Assembly (NCBI GenBank): GCA_934748015.1
Contig: CAKVHF010000003.1
Span: forward strand, 155,975-219,974
Length of the DNA: 64,000 bases
Direction: 5' to 3'
Source of the DNA: an uncultured Clostridia bacterium
GTDB lineage: Bacteria; Bacillota; Clostridia; Christensenellales; UBA1242
Part shown: piece after piece, positions 26,191 through 35,294 of the stretch
Layout of the letters: the number at the start of each line of letters is the position of its first letter
Position numbering within the stretch: the first letter of the stretch is position 1
Made by a program: the position numbers and the translations under genes
The notes under the pieces: model-generated
Databases searched by the model: none
What the model was told of the DNA's origin: nothing
What the model saw: the letters and a program-made list of their open reading frames with translations, nothing else

Positions 26191-26916
26191 ATGGACAAAA
26201 AAATAACTGAGAGAATGAAAGACTATATAGTTATCGGACTAGGCAGATTTGGCAAAAGCCTCGCAACCACCCTATACTCTATGGGCAACGAAGTATTAGC
26301 AGTTGATCTTGACCAAAAAAAGGTTGCCGATCTAGACGGCAGAGTATCTACGGCAGTATCTGCTGATGCTAGTTCTTATGACATACTTTACTCACTAGGC
26401 GCACAGAACTTCGATTGTGCAATTATATGCATTGGCGATAATCTAGAAGCTTCCCTTATCTCCGCCCAAGTATGCAAAGAGTTAGGGATAAAATACATTA
26501 TTGCAAAAGCAATAAATGAACAACACGAGAAAATATTGAAAGCACTGGGTGTGGATCTAGTAATATATCCCGAGGATCATGTGGGCAAGAAATTAGCTAC
26601 CTTATTATCCAAACCCGGTATCAACGAATTGGTTGATCTAACTGATGACTTCAGAATATATGAAATATCCTGCCCAGATGCATGGGATAACAAAACCATT
26701 AATGAACTAAATATTAGAAAAAAGTACAAGATATCTATTGTGTTTATCAAAAGAAACTCTAAGATTATCTCTCCAGAGGCAGACACAGTGCTAGAAAATG
26801 GCGATATATTGATTATTGCTGGTGACAAAGCCAAAATTCCAGCTATTGCTAACTTAACAACTGATATATATGATGCAGTGTCAACTATTAACAATATCTT
26901 TGATAACAACAAATAA
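26191..26916 (+). CDS. ktrA: Potassium uptake regulatory subunit KtrA (TrkA N and C domains)
   Basis: A 241-residue cytosolic RCK protein. The N domain has the nucleotide-binding motif VIGLGRFGKSLA and the acidic end of beta2 (AVDLD); the C domain (about 150-230) is the ligand-binding RCK-C fold, which in Firmicutes can bind c-di-AMP. It gates the channel encoded just upstream. AAAAAGGAAATAACTT precedes the ATG. Confidence 0.95.
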   Translation: MDKKITERMKDYIVIGLGRFGKSLATTLYSMGNEVLAVDLDQKKVADLDGRVSTAVSADASSYDILYSLGAQNFDCAIICIGDNLEASLISAQVCKELGIKYIIAKAINEQHEKILKALGVDLVIYPEDHVGKKLATLLSKPGINELVDLTDDFRIYEISCPDAWDNKTINELNIRKKYKISIVFIKRNSKIISPEADTVLENGDILIIAGDKAKIPAIANLTTDIYDAVSTINNIFDNNK

Positions 26917-27080
26917 ATTATTGCATAGGATTTAGTTAAAACATTAATCTTTATATCAAGTAAATTAGACACAACTGCAACAAAAACAATTATTAACAAA
27001 TAAAAGTAATTAGCAAGCAAATTAAAGAAATTAATTGCAAGGCACAAGTAATAAACGATATAAAAATTAAAATATTTTCA
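26917..27080. other. AT-rich gap with no feature seen
   Basis: Between ktrA and the terminator at 27081 I see only A/T-rich sequence without coding frame, strong hairpin or promoter. Confidence 0.5.
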
Positions 27081-27140
27081 AAAAACAAAGCAAAATGTGA
27101 AGTAATATTATATTAGCACTAATATTTGCTTTGTTTTTTT
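27081..27140 (+). terminator. Terminator downstream of ktrAB
   Basis: AAAAACAAAGCAAA (27081-27094) pairs with TTTGCTTTGTTTTT (27125-27138), a perfect 14-bp stem with a 30-base loop, followed by T's. Confidence 0.7.
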
Positions 27141-27192
27141 CTGTTCTAACACACACAAATTTAACATAAAATAAATTAAAGACTAAATTAAT

Positions 27193-27222
27193 TTGGAAAA
27201 TGGCATAAATATATGTTAATAT
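27193..27222 (+). promoter_or_regulatory. Promoter of the small membrane protein gene
   Basis: TTGGAA (27193-27198) and TAATAT (27217-27222) are 18 bases apart, about 65 bases before the start at 27289. Confidence 0.4.
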
Positions 27223-27288
27223 ATTATTAGCTATATTAGCAAACAAGATTTATTTCTTACAAAAACAAAATTAGTAAAGGAGAGTTAT

Positions 27289-27822
27289 ATGAGAAAAAGT
27301 GTTCCTGGATTTGTTCTTGGATTGGTTGGTTTTTTGTTTTGTTTGGGATGGGGCTACATATTTGGAATAGTTGGTGATATTGTTGGTGGCATCGCAGGAA
27401 GTACTGGTGGTGAAGCTGCTGAGGCAGCATCTGGGGTTGCCAATACTATCGTAACACTAGGCTGGTTGTGCTTCCTAGGTGCAATTGCTGGTATTGTTGG
27501 TGCTTCTCTATGCTTCAAAAAGGCAAGAATCGGTGGCATCGTTATGATCTGTGCTACTGCAGTAACTACACCACTACTTATCTATACATTGATACAATCT
27601 ATCAAGGCTGGTACTTTGTCTCCATCTACAATCATCACAATTTTATTACCTCTTGCATTGATCGTAGCTGGCGATGTATGTGCAATGCTTGCTAAACCAC
27701 GTGCTGTTGTTAATCAACCTAACGGATACTACAATCCTAACATGTATCAACAACCACAACAACCAATACAACAACCTACACAACCTACACAAAACAATGA
27801 TCAAAATAACCCTCAACAATAA
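27289..27822 (+). CDS. Four-helix membrane protein with a Gln/Pro/Asn-rich tail
   Basis: A 177-residue membrane protein. Four hydrophobic helices are separated by small Gly/Ala-rich loops (IVGGIAGSTGGEAAEAAS), followed by a C-terminal tail from about residue 140 made mostly of Gln, Pro, Asn and Thr. The layout resembles DUF4064-type small membrane proteins, but I cannot assign the family firmly. An AAAGGAGAG site precedes the ATG. It is a single-gene unit ending in a strong terminator. Confidence 0.65.
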   Translation: MRKSVPGFVLGLVGFLFCLGWGYIFGIVGDIVGGIAGSTGGEAAEAASGVANTIVTLGWLCFLGAIAGIVGASLCFKKARIGGIVMICATAVTTPLLIYTLIQSIKAGTLSPSTIITILLPLALIVAGDVCAMLAKPRAVVNQPNGYYNPNMYQQPQQPIQQPTQPTQNNDQNNPQQ

Positions 27823-27830
27823 TTTTGGGT

Positions 27831-27870
27831 ACAACAAAAAAACTCCTAAATTTAGGAGTTTTTTTGTTGT
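27831..27870. terminator. Bidirectional terminator, perfect 20-bp arms
   Basis: The 40 bases form a perfect palindrome with CTCCTAAA/TTTAGGAG at its centre and A/T runs on both sides. Confidence 0.9.
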
Positions 27871-28016
27871 CTGCATAGCAACTGGTTTTTAACTTAATTT
27901 GTGCAATTATTATTTGCTAAATATTATGTTTCGCAAAAAATTAATTTAGTATTATGTTCTTTAAATTTGCATTTTTTTAATAATACAACAATGTCTACCA
28001 ATTGTTAATAACATAA

Positions 28017-29132
28017 TTATATCAACTTGAAATTCATAACTGCTGGATTGTGATCGGAGTACATGAAGTCGGTGTCAATATTGTTAATACTAACAGTCTC
28101 TACATTATCTGAACAAATAAAGCCGTCTAGTACAATCTTGTAACTATTCTCTCTGCTATATGCAGTATCTGTAGATCTACATGTAGGAGCATTCTTGCTA
28201 CTAACTAGTCTAAAATGTTCTTGCAAGTTGTCATTGGTCAATACATACACCCATTCTGGCTTCTTACGATTGGTAGAGAAATATCCAACAGAGTCTGCAA
28301 TGTCGTGATTGAAATCACCACCTGCTATAACATAATTACCCTTATCATACTCTTCTTTCAGAACGCCATTAAGCATAGCAAGTTGTTTTTCTCTTATTTT
28401 ACCACCTTTGTCATATGCGCTTAGGTGTAAATTGATAAGTATCAACTCTTTGTCTGAGCCATCAATAGGCAGTCTGTTAACTTCAAAACATCTATCTAGG
28501 TCAAAGAACTTAGTTGGAAAACTCTCATCAACTGGCAAACTTCTTCTAACAGCACCCGAAATCTCGTACTTACTCAATGTTACTATTCCTGCCTTGGTTT
28601 TGCCATGAGGCTGACTAAATGGATAGAAAAGATATGCGCTATGGAAGTTCATTGCAATAGAACTAGAGTATCCACCAAAGTTATTCTGAATATGTTCAAA
28701 CTGGTTATAACTATAACTACGGGTCGCCTTAACATCCACTTCTTGAAAGAATGCAAAATCCACATTTGCGTTCTTAATGGTATCTACTGCACCAGTTGTA
28801 TTGAATATAACAGTATCCTTATCTTTAGCAACACTGCCTGTGCCTTGTAATTTCTCGCCATCCAATGTCTCACCGTCATCCATAAAGAAAGAGAAATCTT
28901 GTGAGTAAGCGCCAAATCCTATATTGTAGGTAGATATTGTGTACTGACTGCCAATTGCAACCTTGCTGGTTTGATTATTTGTTATTTCTACACTTCGGTT
29001 GTCTACTATACGTGCATACTGGATACTGATATACAACACATATCCTATCACTATCAGCAACGCAACAATCACTATTGTAGCAATAATTTTGAGTAGTATT
29101 TTCCACCACGAATTTTTCTTAGTATTCCCCAT
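28017..29132 (-). CDS. Membrane-anchored endonuclease/exonuclease/phosphatase-fold protein
   Basis: A 371-residue protein with an N-terminal membrane helix (about 10-33) and an external EEP domain. The catalytic signatures are TYNIGFG, FFQEVDV, INLHLSAYD, AGGDFNHD and YSDHNPAV, matching the metal-dependent phosphodiesterase superfamily that includes DNase I, sphingomyelinase and inositol phosphatases. The substrate is not determinable. GGAG lies 9 bases before the ATG. It follows folA by 8 bases and is probably cotranscribed with thyA-folA. Confidence 0.85.
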   Translation of the reverse strand: MGNTKKNSWWKILLKIIATIVIVALLIVIGYVLYISIQYARIVDNRSVEITNNQTSKVAIGSQYTISTYNIGFGAYSQDFSFFMDDGETLDGEKLQGTGSVAKDKDTVIFNTTGAVDTIKNANVDFAFFQEVDVKATRSYSYNQFEHIQNNFGGYSSSIAMNFHSAYLFYPFSQPHGKTKAGIVTLSKYEISGAVRRSLPVDESFPTKFFDLDRCFEVNRLPIDGSDKELILINLHLSAYDKGGKIREKQLAMLNGVLKEEYDKGNYVIAGGDFNHDIADSVGYFSTNRKKPEWVYVLTNDNLQEHFRLVSSKNAPTCRSTDTAYSRENSYKIVLDGFICSDNVETVSINNIDTDFMYSDHNPAVMNFKLI

Positions 29133-29140
29133 ATTTACTC

Positions 29141-29644
29141 CTACATCTCTTTAACATCAACATTATTGTATACGCAGAATTTGAAATTAATGCCGTTCTC
29201 TTCCATGGTTTCACCATTGCTGACCAATTTCCAATCTTTGTTGGTGTCCAAATTAGGGAAAAACACATCCGCCATCTTCTCTGCATCAATCTTAGTTATA
29301 TATGCAGTAGAACAATATGGCAAAAGTTGTGCATAGATGCTTGCCCCACCGATAACAAATATATCCTCTGACTTATACTTCTTTAGTTTAGTAAAAAGTT
29401 CTGGCAAAGAGTTAACAACTATTACACCATCTCGCTCAAAACCTTTCTCCGCATTGACGCAGACATTAATCCTATTCTTAAGCGGTGCACCATTAGGAAA
29501 AGACTCTAGTGTATTTCTTCCCATAACAACTACTTTGTTAAGTGTGGTCTTACGGAAGAATTGCATATCTTGTTTTATATCATATAACAACCCATTGTGG
29601 CTACCAATGGCCCAGTTATTGTCTACTGCAACAATCAAATTCAT
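29141..29644 (-). CDS. folA: Dihydrofolate reductase
   Basis: A 167-residue DHFR that regenerates tetrahydrofolate from the dihydrofolate made by thymidylate synthase. Conserved features are the start MNLIVAVDNNWAIGSHNGL, the active-site acidic residue in DIKQDMQFFRK, VVMGRNTLES and VIGGASIYAQLL. GAGGTGATT precedes the ATG. It lies 31 bases downstream of thyA in the same operon, a common arrangement. Confidence 0.97.
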   Translation of the reverse strand: MNLIVAVDNNWAIGSHNGLLYDIKQDMQFFRKTTLNKVVVMGRNTLESFPNGAPLKNRINVCVNAEKGFERDGVIVVNSLPELFTKLKKYKSEDIFVIGGASIYAQLLPYCSTAYITKIDAEKMADVFFPNLDTNKDWKLVSNGETMEENGINFKFCVYNNVDVKEM

Positions 29645-29675
29645 ATAATCACCTCATTATATTTCATTAAAATTA

Positions 29676-30506
29676 TTATACTGCAACTTCTATTTTGCCA
29701 ATTGGCCCATTGTACTCATAGCCCTCTAGCTTAAAGCTATCCACTGTAAAATCATAGAAGTTGGTTATAGTTGGATCAATTATCAACTTAGGCGCAGGGA
29801 AAGATGGACGCTTAAGCATTTCTTTAACAAGTGGGATATGTCTATCATAAATGTGGGCATCTGCTATTACATGCACCAATTCGCCGACTTTTAGTCCAGA
29901 ACTTTGCGCAAACATGTGCAAAAGGATTGCATATTGACATACATTCCAGTTGTTGGCAGTAAGCATGTCCTGAGATCTCTGATTAAGGATACCATTCAAC
30001 TTGCCATCAGTTACATTAAAGGTCATGCTATATGCACAAGGATACAAATTCATCTCATGCAAATCTTGGAAAGTATAAATATTGGTCATAATTCTTCGGC
30101 TAAGCGGATTGTTCTTAAGGTCATATAACACACGATCAACTTGGTCAAACTCACCCTCTTTGTACTTATGCTTTACACCCAGCTGGTATCCATACGCCTT
30201 GCCGATAGAACCATTCTCATCCGCCCAACTATCCCAAATATGACTATTAAGATCCTTAATATTGTTAGACTTCTTCTGCCAGATCCACAACAACTCATCT
30301 ATACAATTCTTGAAAGCAGTCTTTCGCAAAGTCATAATAGGAAATTCTTTGGACAAATCATATCTATTAACAATGCAAAAAACTTTTTTGGTATGTGCAT
30401 CTGAACCATCCAACCACTTTGGTCTAACAGCACCGTTTGTATCCCACACACCCTTGGTCAATATTTTTCTACAATTTTTCTTAAACACATCATCTGCATA
30501 ACTCAT
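29676..30506 (-). CDS. thyA: Thymidylate synthase (ThyA)
   Basis: A 276-residue folate-dependent thymidylate synthase converting dUMP to dTMP. The catalytic Cys157 sits in NLYPCAYSMTF, followed by NQRSQDMLTANNWNVCQYA and the C-terminal VHVIADAHIYDRHI. Some usually invariant neighbours differ (PCA for PCH; NNWN for PFN), as in other divergent Firmicute ThyA. It heads the thyA-folA-EEP unit. Confidence 0.95.
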   Translation of the reverse strand: MSYADDVFKKNCRKILTKGVWDTNGAVRPKWLDGSDAHTKKVFCIVNRYDLSKEFPIMTLRKTAFKNCIDELLWIWQKKSNNIKDLNSHIWDSWADENGSIGKAYGYQLGVKHKYKEGEFDQVDRVLYDLKNNPLSRRIMTNIYTFQDLHEMNLYPCAYSMTFNVTDGKLNGILNQRSQDMLTANNWNVCQYAILLHMFAQSSGLKVGELVHVIADAHIYDRHIPLVKEMLKRPSFPAPKLIIDPTITNFYDFTVDSFKLEGYEYNGPIGKIEVAV

Positions 30507-30656
30507 TTTGTTAACCTCGCCAGTGAATATTATATTAATTACTAAATAGTTTAAACGATTTTACCAAAATAACAAAATATATTTGCATAAGTTTTGCAAT
30601 CACAAAAAAATATTGCCAAAAGTAAATACTGTATACTCCTGACAACATTTAATATT

Positions 30657-31235
30657 CTAGTCTTCTTTTTTCTCTTCTTTTGCTTCCTGTTGAGCTTCAA
30701 CATCGGCATTATTTGCTCCCGCAGTTGCCACCGACTTATTATTAAGATCAGCACCATAAGCCAGTACATAAGATACAATAAATAATGCAAGCCCCGTGCC
30801 TAGGCCATAGAATTCGTACACATAATCGGTAACATTCTTAAAGCACAATAGTACTATACCTGTAATCAACCAGCTACTAACAGCTAGTATCATATCAATA
30901 ATTGCAACTCGTCTAGTCTCTTTAGCAAAATTATGATCAAATGGTGTGCCGATTGCTAGTTGCTTAGCAAACAAATTCTTGGCAAGTACACTAATTGCTA
31001 TATAGAAACCTGATTCAATAGTTGCATTGATAGCAATACATAATACTTCTTTCTGATTATACCCCTCACCGATTTCATTAAATATTTTAACAATGCTATC
31101 GTTGTTGCCCCACACACCAACTACCACTATCGCAATTGCACTAAGCGATGCCATAACAATACTTGCAACAAAAGCAATAGTTGCTAGTATCTTGAATATT
31201 TTTCCAATTTTTTGGACTTTATCTAAGTTATTCAT
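30657..31235 (-). CDS. Four-helix membrane protein, DUF2975-like
   Basis: A 192-residue membrane protein with helices near 15-45, 70-90, 105-130 and 145-165. The cytosolic loop FAKQLAIGTPFDHNFAKETRRVA recalls the PF-containing loop of DUF2975 proteins. The C-terminal 30 residues are Ala/Glu/Lys-rich and cytosolic. The function is unknown. A single-gene unit. Confidence 0.6.
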   Translation of the reverse strand: MNNLDKVQKIGKIFKILATIAFVASIVMASLSAIAIVVVGVWGNNDSIVKIFNEIGEGYNQKEVLCIAINATIESGFYIAISVLAKNLFAKQLAIGTPFDHNFAKETRRVAIIDMILAVSSWLITGIVLLCFKNVTDYVYEFYGLGTGLALFIVSYVLAYGADLNNKSVATAGANNADVEAQQEAKEEKKED

Positions 31236-31327
31236 TATTTATAAACTCCTTGATATTTTTTTAAATTAATTGAATAGATTTGGTATTGAATACAAAACTT
31301 TTTTCAGTTCTTAATAAAAATAATATA

Positions 31328-31873
31328 TTACAGTACTTGTGCAAAAATTGCCACCGCACCGATCACTGCACCTACGGCAATAACTAGGCTTGCAACTCCC
31401 ACAAAGACATCTAACCATCTAGGGCATTTGCGAGTAGACACTACAGTATTGTCAGCAGTTGTAATTTGACCTTGATTAGCAACATTATTAGATGTTTCTG
31501 CAGTGGTATTTTCGTTTGCTTTTTCTATAGCCTCTTGACGCTTTTGTCGTCTCTTTGCTTCACCTTTTTTGATCCATTTTTCTAGTGTCCCTGCGGCAGC
31601 ATAACTGAATCCAAATATGCTATACATAATACTTATTTCTGCAGATGTAAATAACAATCCTAAAACAAATATAAATAGCAAACATCCAACTAAAAATGTA
31701 TCACTAACATTAAGCAACTTCACCATATAAAATTCTAGTGCATAGGTAATTCCAAAAAGAATAAGTTGAATAATAATCGCAAAAATTCTGCCACCCTTTC
31801 CTGTCTTCTCATATCTTACCGCATCCATATAATGCCTGTCACTAAAACTAAACAGCCATGAAACAAATCTCAT
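31328..31873 (-). CDS. Small membrane protein with a basic linker
   Basis: A 181-residue protein with three hydrophobic helices in the first half, a highly basic stretch (KKGEAKRRQKRQEAIEKA), a Thr/Asn-rich linker and a C-terminal hydrophobic helix. I do not recognise it. The start is the ATG at 31873, 7 bases after AAAGGAGG; an in-frame GTG three codons upstream overlaps that site and was not chosen. Confidence 0.6.
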   Translation of the reverse strand: MRFVSWLFSFSDRHYMDAVRYEKTGKGGRIFAIIIQLILFGITYALEFYMVKLLNVSDTFLVGCLLFIFVLGLLFTSAEISIMYSIFGFSYAAAGTLEKWIKKGEAKRRQKRQEAIEKANENTTAETSNNVANQGQITTADNTVVSTRKCPRWLDVFVGVASLVIAVGAVIGAVAIFAQVL

Positions 31874-32136
31874 ACTTTTCACCTCCTTTTTTTGTTTATA
31901 TACTTAATTTTATGACTTTATTATATACAAAGATATTCAATGTAACTCGAATATTATTGCAATATTTAAACCATTAAAAAATATTATTTTAAATGCTATA
32001 TTTTATAATATTTGCAAGAATATCATATTTTAAGAAGTTTTAATAAAATTGTTATAATTTTATAATTATTGACAACAACTATATGTCTTTTGTCAATATA
32101 TAGTAATTATATGCCAATATTATTGCATTCTTTATT

Positions 32137-32538
32137 TTAATTATTAAATATTGCGTTATGTATTTCAACAATAGTATTAATGTTAATTATAATCTTTTTA
32201 GCAATAATATCCGCTACACCTCCGCCATCTCCATCACATAATATACCAATAAGATTGGCGGTGTTCTGGGAAAGCATTGTAAGTATCCTTATTAGCTCCA
32301 TAGTGCAAGGAATATCATAATCGTCTGCGCCTTCTGGCTTAACTACAAGCGCATCTTGTGCTTCTGCGAATATATCTTTCACCATAGTTTTAAGCAAATT
32401 TTGTGCTTCGATATTTTTCTTCTGTGATGTATTAAGATCTCCATCATTAAGTGCCATTTCACTTGTTACTAGAAGCTTAGAAACAGTAGCACTATGCTCT
32501 ATTAATTCACTTAACACTTTTACTTTTTTTGTATCCAT
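32137..32538 (-). CDS. Small helical cytosolic protein
   Basis: A 133-residue protein, almost entirely alpha-helical by composition, unknown family. The start at ATG 32538 (MDTKKVKVLSEL) follows AAAAAGGATG; a GTG eight codons upstream is possible but has no Shine-Dalgarno site. The centre has an acidic loop (KPEGADDYDIPC) and a GDGGG turn. The surrounding gaps 31874-32136 and 32539-32836 are AT-rich and show no further feature. Confidence 0.5.
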   Translation of the reverse strand: MDTKKVKVLSELIEHSATVSKLLVTSEMALNDGDLNTSQKKNIEAQNLLKTMVKDIFAEAQDALVVKPEGADDYDIPCTMELIRILTMLSQNTANLIGILCDGDGGGVADIIAKKIIININTIVEIHNAIFNN

Positions 32539-32836
32539 TTTTGCATCCTTTTTATCTTCCACTATGTCATATTATATCAAAATTTTTACTTTTCGACAAC
32601 TAATTTTGTTAGGTAGAAATGGATAATACTTATTAACTAATTTATATTCTATTGTTTACAATAATTTAACTCAAAGTTTTTTTAAAATTATTAATCGGTT
32701 TACATTTTTTCTGGTTGGTATATTTTGACATTTTCGTTTAATTATAAGTAATTATTTCAATTAAAATATTTATTATTTTGATAGACTAAAATTGAAGCAA
32801 AATGTATACTATATAGGTAACAAATAAGGAGGAATT

Positions 32837-33550
32837 ATGATTACAATTAAAGATTTGTCTTACGATGTAATTGACAAAGATACAGGCGTAAGTAAATATA
32901 TATTGAAACACATCAATTTGCAATTTCCTAACAACAAAGTAACTGTAATTACTGGACACAATGGAAGTGGTAAGTCTACCCTAATCAAACTAATAATGGG
33001 TATTAAACAGCCATCAACCGGAAGGATACTATATGGTGATAGCGATATAACTGATACCAGTATTAACGATAGAGCCAACATGGGACTAACAATGGCTTTT
33101 CAACAACCAGTGAAATTCAAAGGTTTAACAGTAAGAGATTTGATAGAAACCGCATCGCATAGCAAGGCTAGCCTATCCAACGCATGTGATTATTTGTCCC
33201 AAGTAGGGCTGTGTGCTAAGGACTATATAGATAGAGAACTAGATAGCACTCTATCTGGTGGTGAATTAAAAAGAATTGAGTTGGCAATTGCTCTAGCTAA
33301 AGGTGGCGATGTTATGCTATTTGACGAGCCAGAAGCAGGAATAGACCTTTGGAGTTTTGACAACTTAGTTAGTATATTTAAGAAATTAAAGAACAAGACA
33401 ATAATAATAGTAAGTCATCAAAAGAAAATACTAGAAATGGCAGATTATATACTACTAATGGATAGTTCAACTGGTGCAATTATTGGTTCAAAGGCAGAAA
33501 TGCTAGACAAGATATCTAGCACAAAATGTAGCAGACTGGAGGAAAAGTAA
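32837..33550 (+). CDS. Fe-S cluster assembly ATPase SmsC/SufC
   Basis: A 237-residue ABC-type ATPase of the SufC family: Walker A GHNGSGKST, SufC-like Q-loop AFQQPVKFKG, signature LSGGELKR, Walker B VMLFDEPEAGID and H-loop SHQ. It drives assembly of Fe-S clusters on its partner SmsB/SufD. AAGGAGG precedes the ATG. The stop overlaps the start of the next gene by one base (TAATG). No sufS, sufU or second scaffold gene is nearby, matching the minimal two-gene SMS type. Confidence 0.95.
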   Translation: MITIKDLSYDVIDKDTGVSKYILKHINLQFPNNKVTVITGHNGSGKSTLIKLIMGIKQPSTGRILYGDSDITDTSINDRANMGLTMAFQQPVKFKGLTVRDLIETASHSKASLSNACDYLSQVGLCAKDYIDRELDSTLSGGELKRIELAIALAKGGDVMLFDEPEAGIDLWSFDNLVSIFKKLKNKTIIIVSHQKKILEMADYILLMDSSTGAIIGSKAEMLDKISSTKCSRLEEK

Positions 33551-34467
33551 TGGAAAAGATAGATCAAGAATTGCTTGAACAAATTGCCGACATGCACTCT
33601 ATCCCCCAAGGAAGTTACAATATAAGAAAGAATGGTGCAAGTATTGCAAGAAATACAACCAAAGATATCGACATAATATCCAAGACAGACAAGAGCGGAA
33701 TAGACATCATTGTTAAGCCCTATGTCAAGAATAAGAGCGTTCACATCCCAGTTATAATAACAGTAGGCAATCTAAGCGACCTAGTCTATAACGACTTCTA
33801 CATTGGCGAAGGTGCTGATGTGTTGATAGTTGCTGGATGTGGAATACACAATGACACCGACACCACTAGCCAACATGACGGCATTCACTCCTTCCACCTA
33901 GAGAAAAATTGCAAAGTAAAATATATCGAAAAGCACTTAGGCTTAGGCAATGGTTCTGGTAAAAAAGTATTAAACCCAGTAACCAATATCGAAATGCAAG
34001 ACGGAAGTTATTTCGAAATGGAAACTGTACAGTTGGGCGGAGTATCTAGTTCTGTTAGATCGACTTATGCTAAACTATACAACGACACAAAATTGGTTAT
34101 CAAAGAAAAAATCCTAACAACCGACAAGCAAACCGCTACAACCAAGTTTCATGTGGATCTAATAGGTACAAATAGTAGTGTAGAAGTAACTAGCCGTAGT
34201 GTTGCTAAAAATAGATCAAGGCAGAAGTTTGAATCAAACATTCATGGTAAAAACGAATGCTTTGGACATGTAGAGTGTGACGGAATATTGATAGACAATG
34301 CTGTGATAGAGTCAACCCCTAAGATTGTTGCTGAAGATGTTAACGCAACCCTAGTACACGAAGCAGCAATTGGCAAGATTGCAGGCGAACAATTGATTAA
34401 ATTAATGACACTAGGGTTAACCAAAGAAGAGGCTGAGAATCTAATAATCAAAGGTTTCTTAAAATAG
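33550..34467 (+). CDS. Fe-S cluster assembly scaffold SmsB (short SufB/SufD)
   Basis: A 305-residue scaffold with the beta-helix core of SufB/SufD and the conserved C-terminal part GHVECDGILI, IESTPKIVAE, ATLVHEAAIGKIAGEQL and LTKEEAENLIIKGFL. It is much shorter than SufB (about 470), as in the SmsB subunit of the minimal SMS system described in anaerobic archaea and bacteria. It is translationally coupled to smsC. The operon ends in a terminator at 34536-34570. Confidence 0.92.
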   Translation: MEKIDQELLEQIADMHSIPQGSYNIRKNGASIARNTTKDIDIISKTDKSGIDIIVKPYVKNKSVHIPVIITVGNLSDLVYNDFYIGEGADVLIVAGCGIHNDTDTTSQHDGIHSFHLEKNCKVKYIEKHLGLGNGSGKKVLNPVTNIEMQDGSYFEMETVQLGGVSSSVRSTYAKLYNDTKLVIKEKILTTDKQTATTKFHVDLIGTNSSVEVTSRSVAKNRSRQKFESNIHGKNECFGHVECDGILIDNAVIESTPKIVAEDVNATLVHEAAIGKIAGEQLIKLMTLGLTKEEAENLIIKGFLK

Positions 34468-34535
34468 CAAAAATAATATTATTTGATAGAAAATGTTAAT
34501 TGGTAAAAAATGACTAGTAGAAAAAAGTTATAGAT

Positions 34536-34570
34536 AAAAAAGTTGATAGCACAACTATCAACTTTTTTTG
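34536..34570. terminator. Terminator of smsCB
   Basis: AAAAAAGTTGATAG (34536-34549) pairs with CTATCAACTTTTTT (34555-34568) around a 5-base loop; A and T runs make it potentially bidirectional. Confidence 0.85.
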
Positions 34571-34646
34571 TTATTCTAAGCAAATCAAGAAAAAAGAAAT
34601 TAGTTTGATAACACATCTCACTTAGATATCTTGACAACTATAAAAT

Positions 34647-35294
34647 CTAAATATCAAATATTTCACTTTCAAGAGCTAAACATAATAGATGATATATTTG
34701 TATATGCATTTCTTGAATTTTGTAAACAATATTACTTGGAACATTAATCAATAAATCACAGTTGTCTTTCAATTTGCCACCAGTCTCTCCTGTAAGTGCA
34801 ATTACTTTAAGTCCTTTTACTTTCGCCAGCTGTGCAGCATAATTCACATTTTTAGAATTGCCACTGGTAGAAATAGCAATAAGGACATCATTAACATCTC
34901 CCAATGCATTAACACCTTGTGCATACAACATTTTTTCATTACAATCATTAAGAAAGGCTGTGCTAAATGCACAAAAAGATGTTAATGGAATACATTTTAT
35001 TCCGCCCTGTATATTTTCAGCAATCAACATTCCTTCTTCGCCATAATTATCTATTAATTTTTGTCTTAAATCATCATCAATTTCACGTTTTAATACAAAA
35101 GACTTCAATAATTCACCTGCAATATGCTCGCTATCTGCTGCACTTCCACCATTTCCGCAAGTCAATATTTTATTACCACTTCTAACACAATTGCTTAATG
35201 CTTCAATTGCTTTTTCAACCGTCTCTTGCAAATATTGCAATTCTTTTTTTTCTAAGAAAAAGAGATTTATATATTCTCTAGTTATATCTTTCAT
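34647..35294 (-). CDS. gmhA: Sedoheptulose-7-phosphate isomerase (GmhA-type SIS protein)
   Basis: A 215-residue SIS-domain isomerase that converts sedoheptulose 7-phosphate to D-glycero-D-manno-heptose 7-phosphate. GmhA-typical segments are GNGGSAADSEHIAGEL, LNDCNEKMLYAQGV, AISTSGNSKNV and IQEMHIQIYHLLC. It overlaps the preceding hddC-gmhB gene by 4 bases and is the last gene of a four-gene heptose cluster. CTAG is scarce in this cluster compared with the housekeeping genes. Confidence 0.93.
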   Translation of the reverse strand: MKDITREYINLFFLEKKELQYLQETVEKAIEALSNCVRSGNKILTCGNGGSAADSEHIAGELLKSFVLKREIDDDLRQKLIDNYGEEGMLIAENIQGGIKCIPLTSFCAFSTAFLNDCNEKMLYAQGVNALGDVNDVLIAISTSGNSKNVNYAAQLAKVKGLKVIALTGETGGKLKDNCDLLINVPSNIVYKIQEMHIQIYHLLCLALESEIFDI

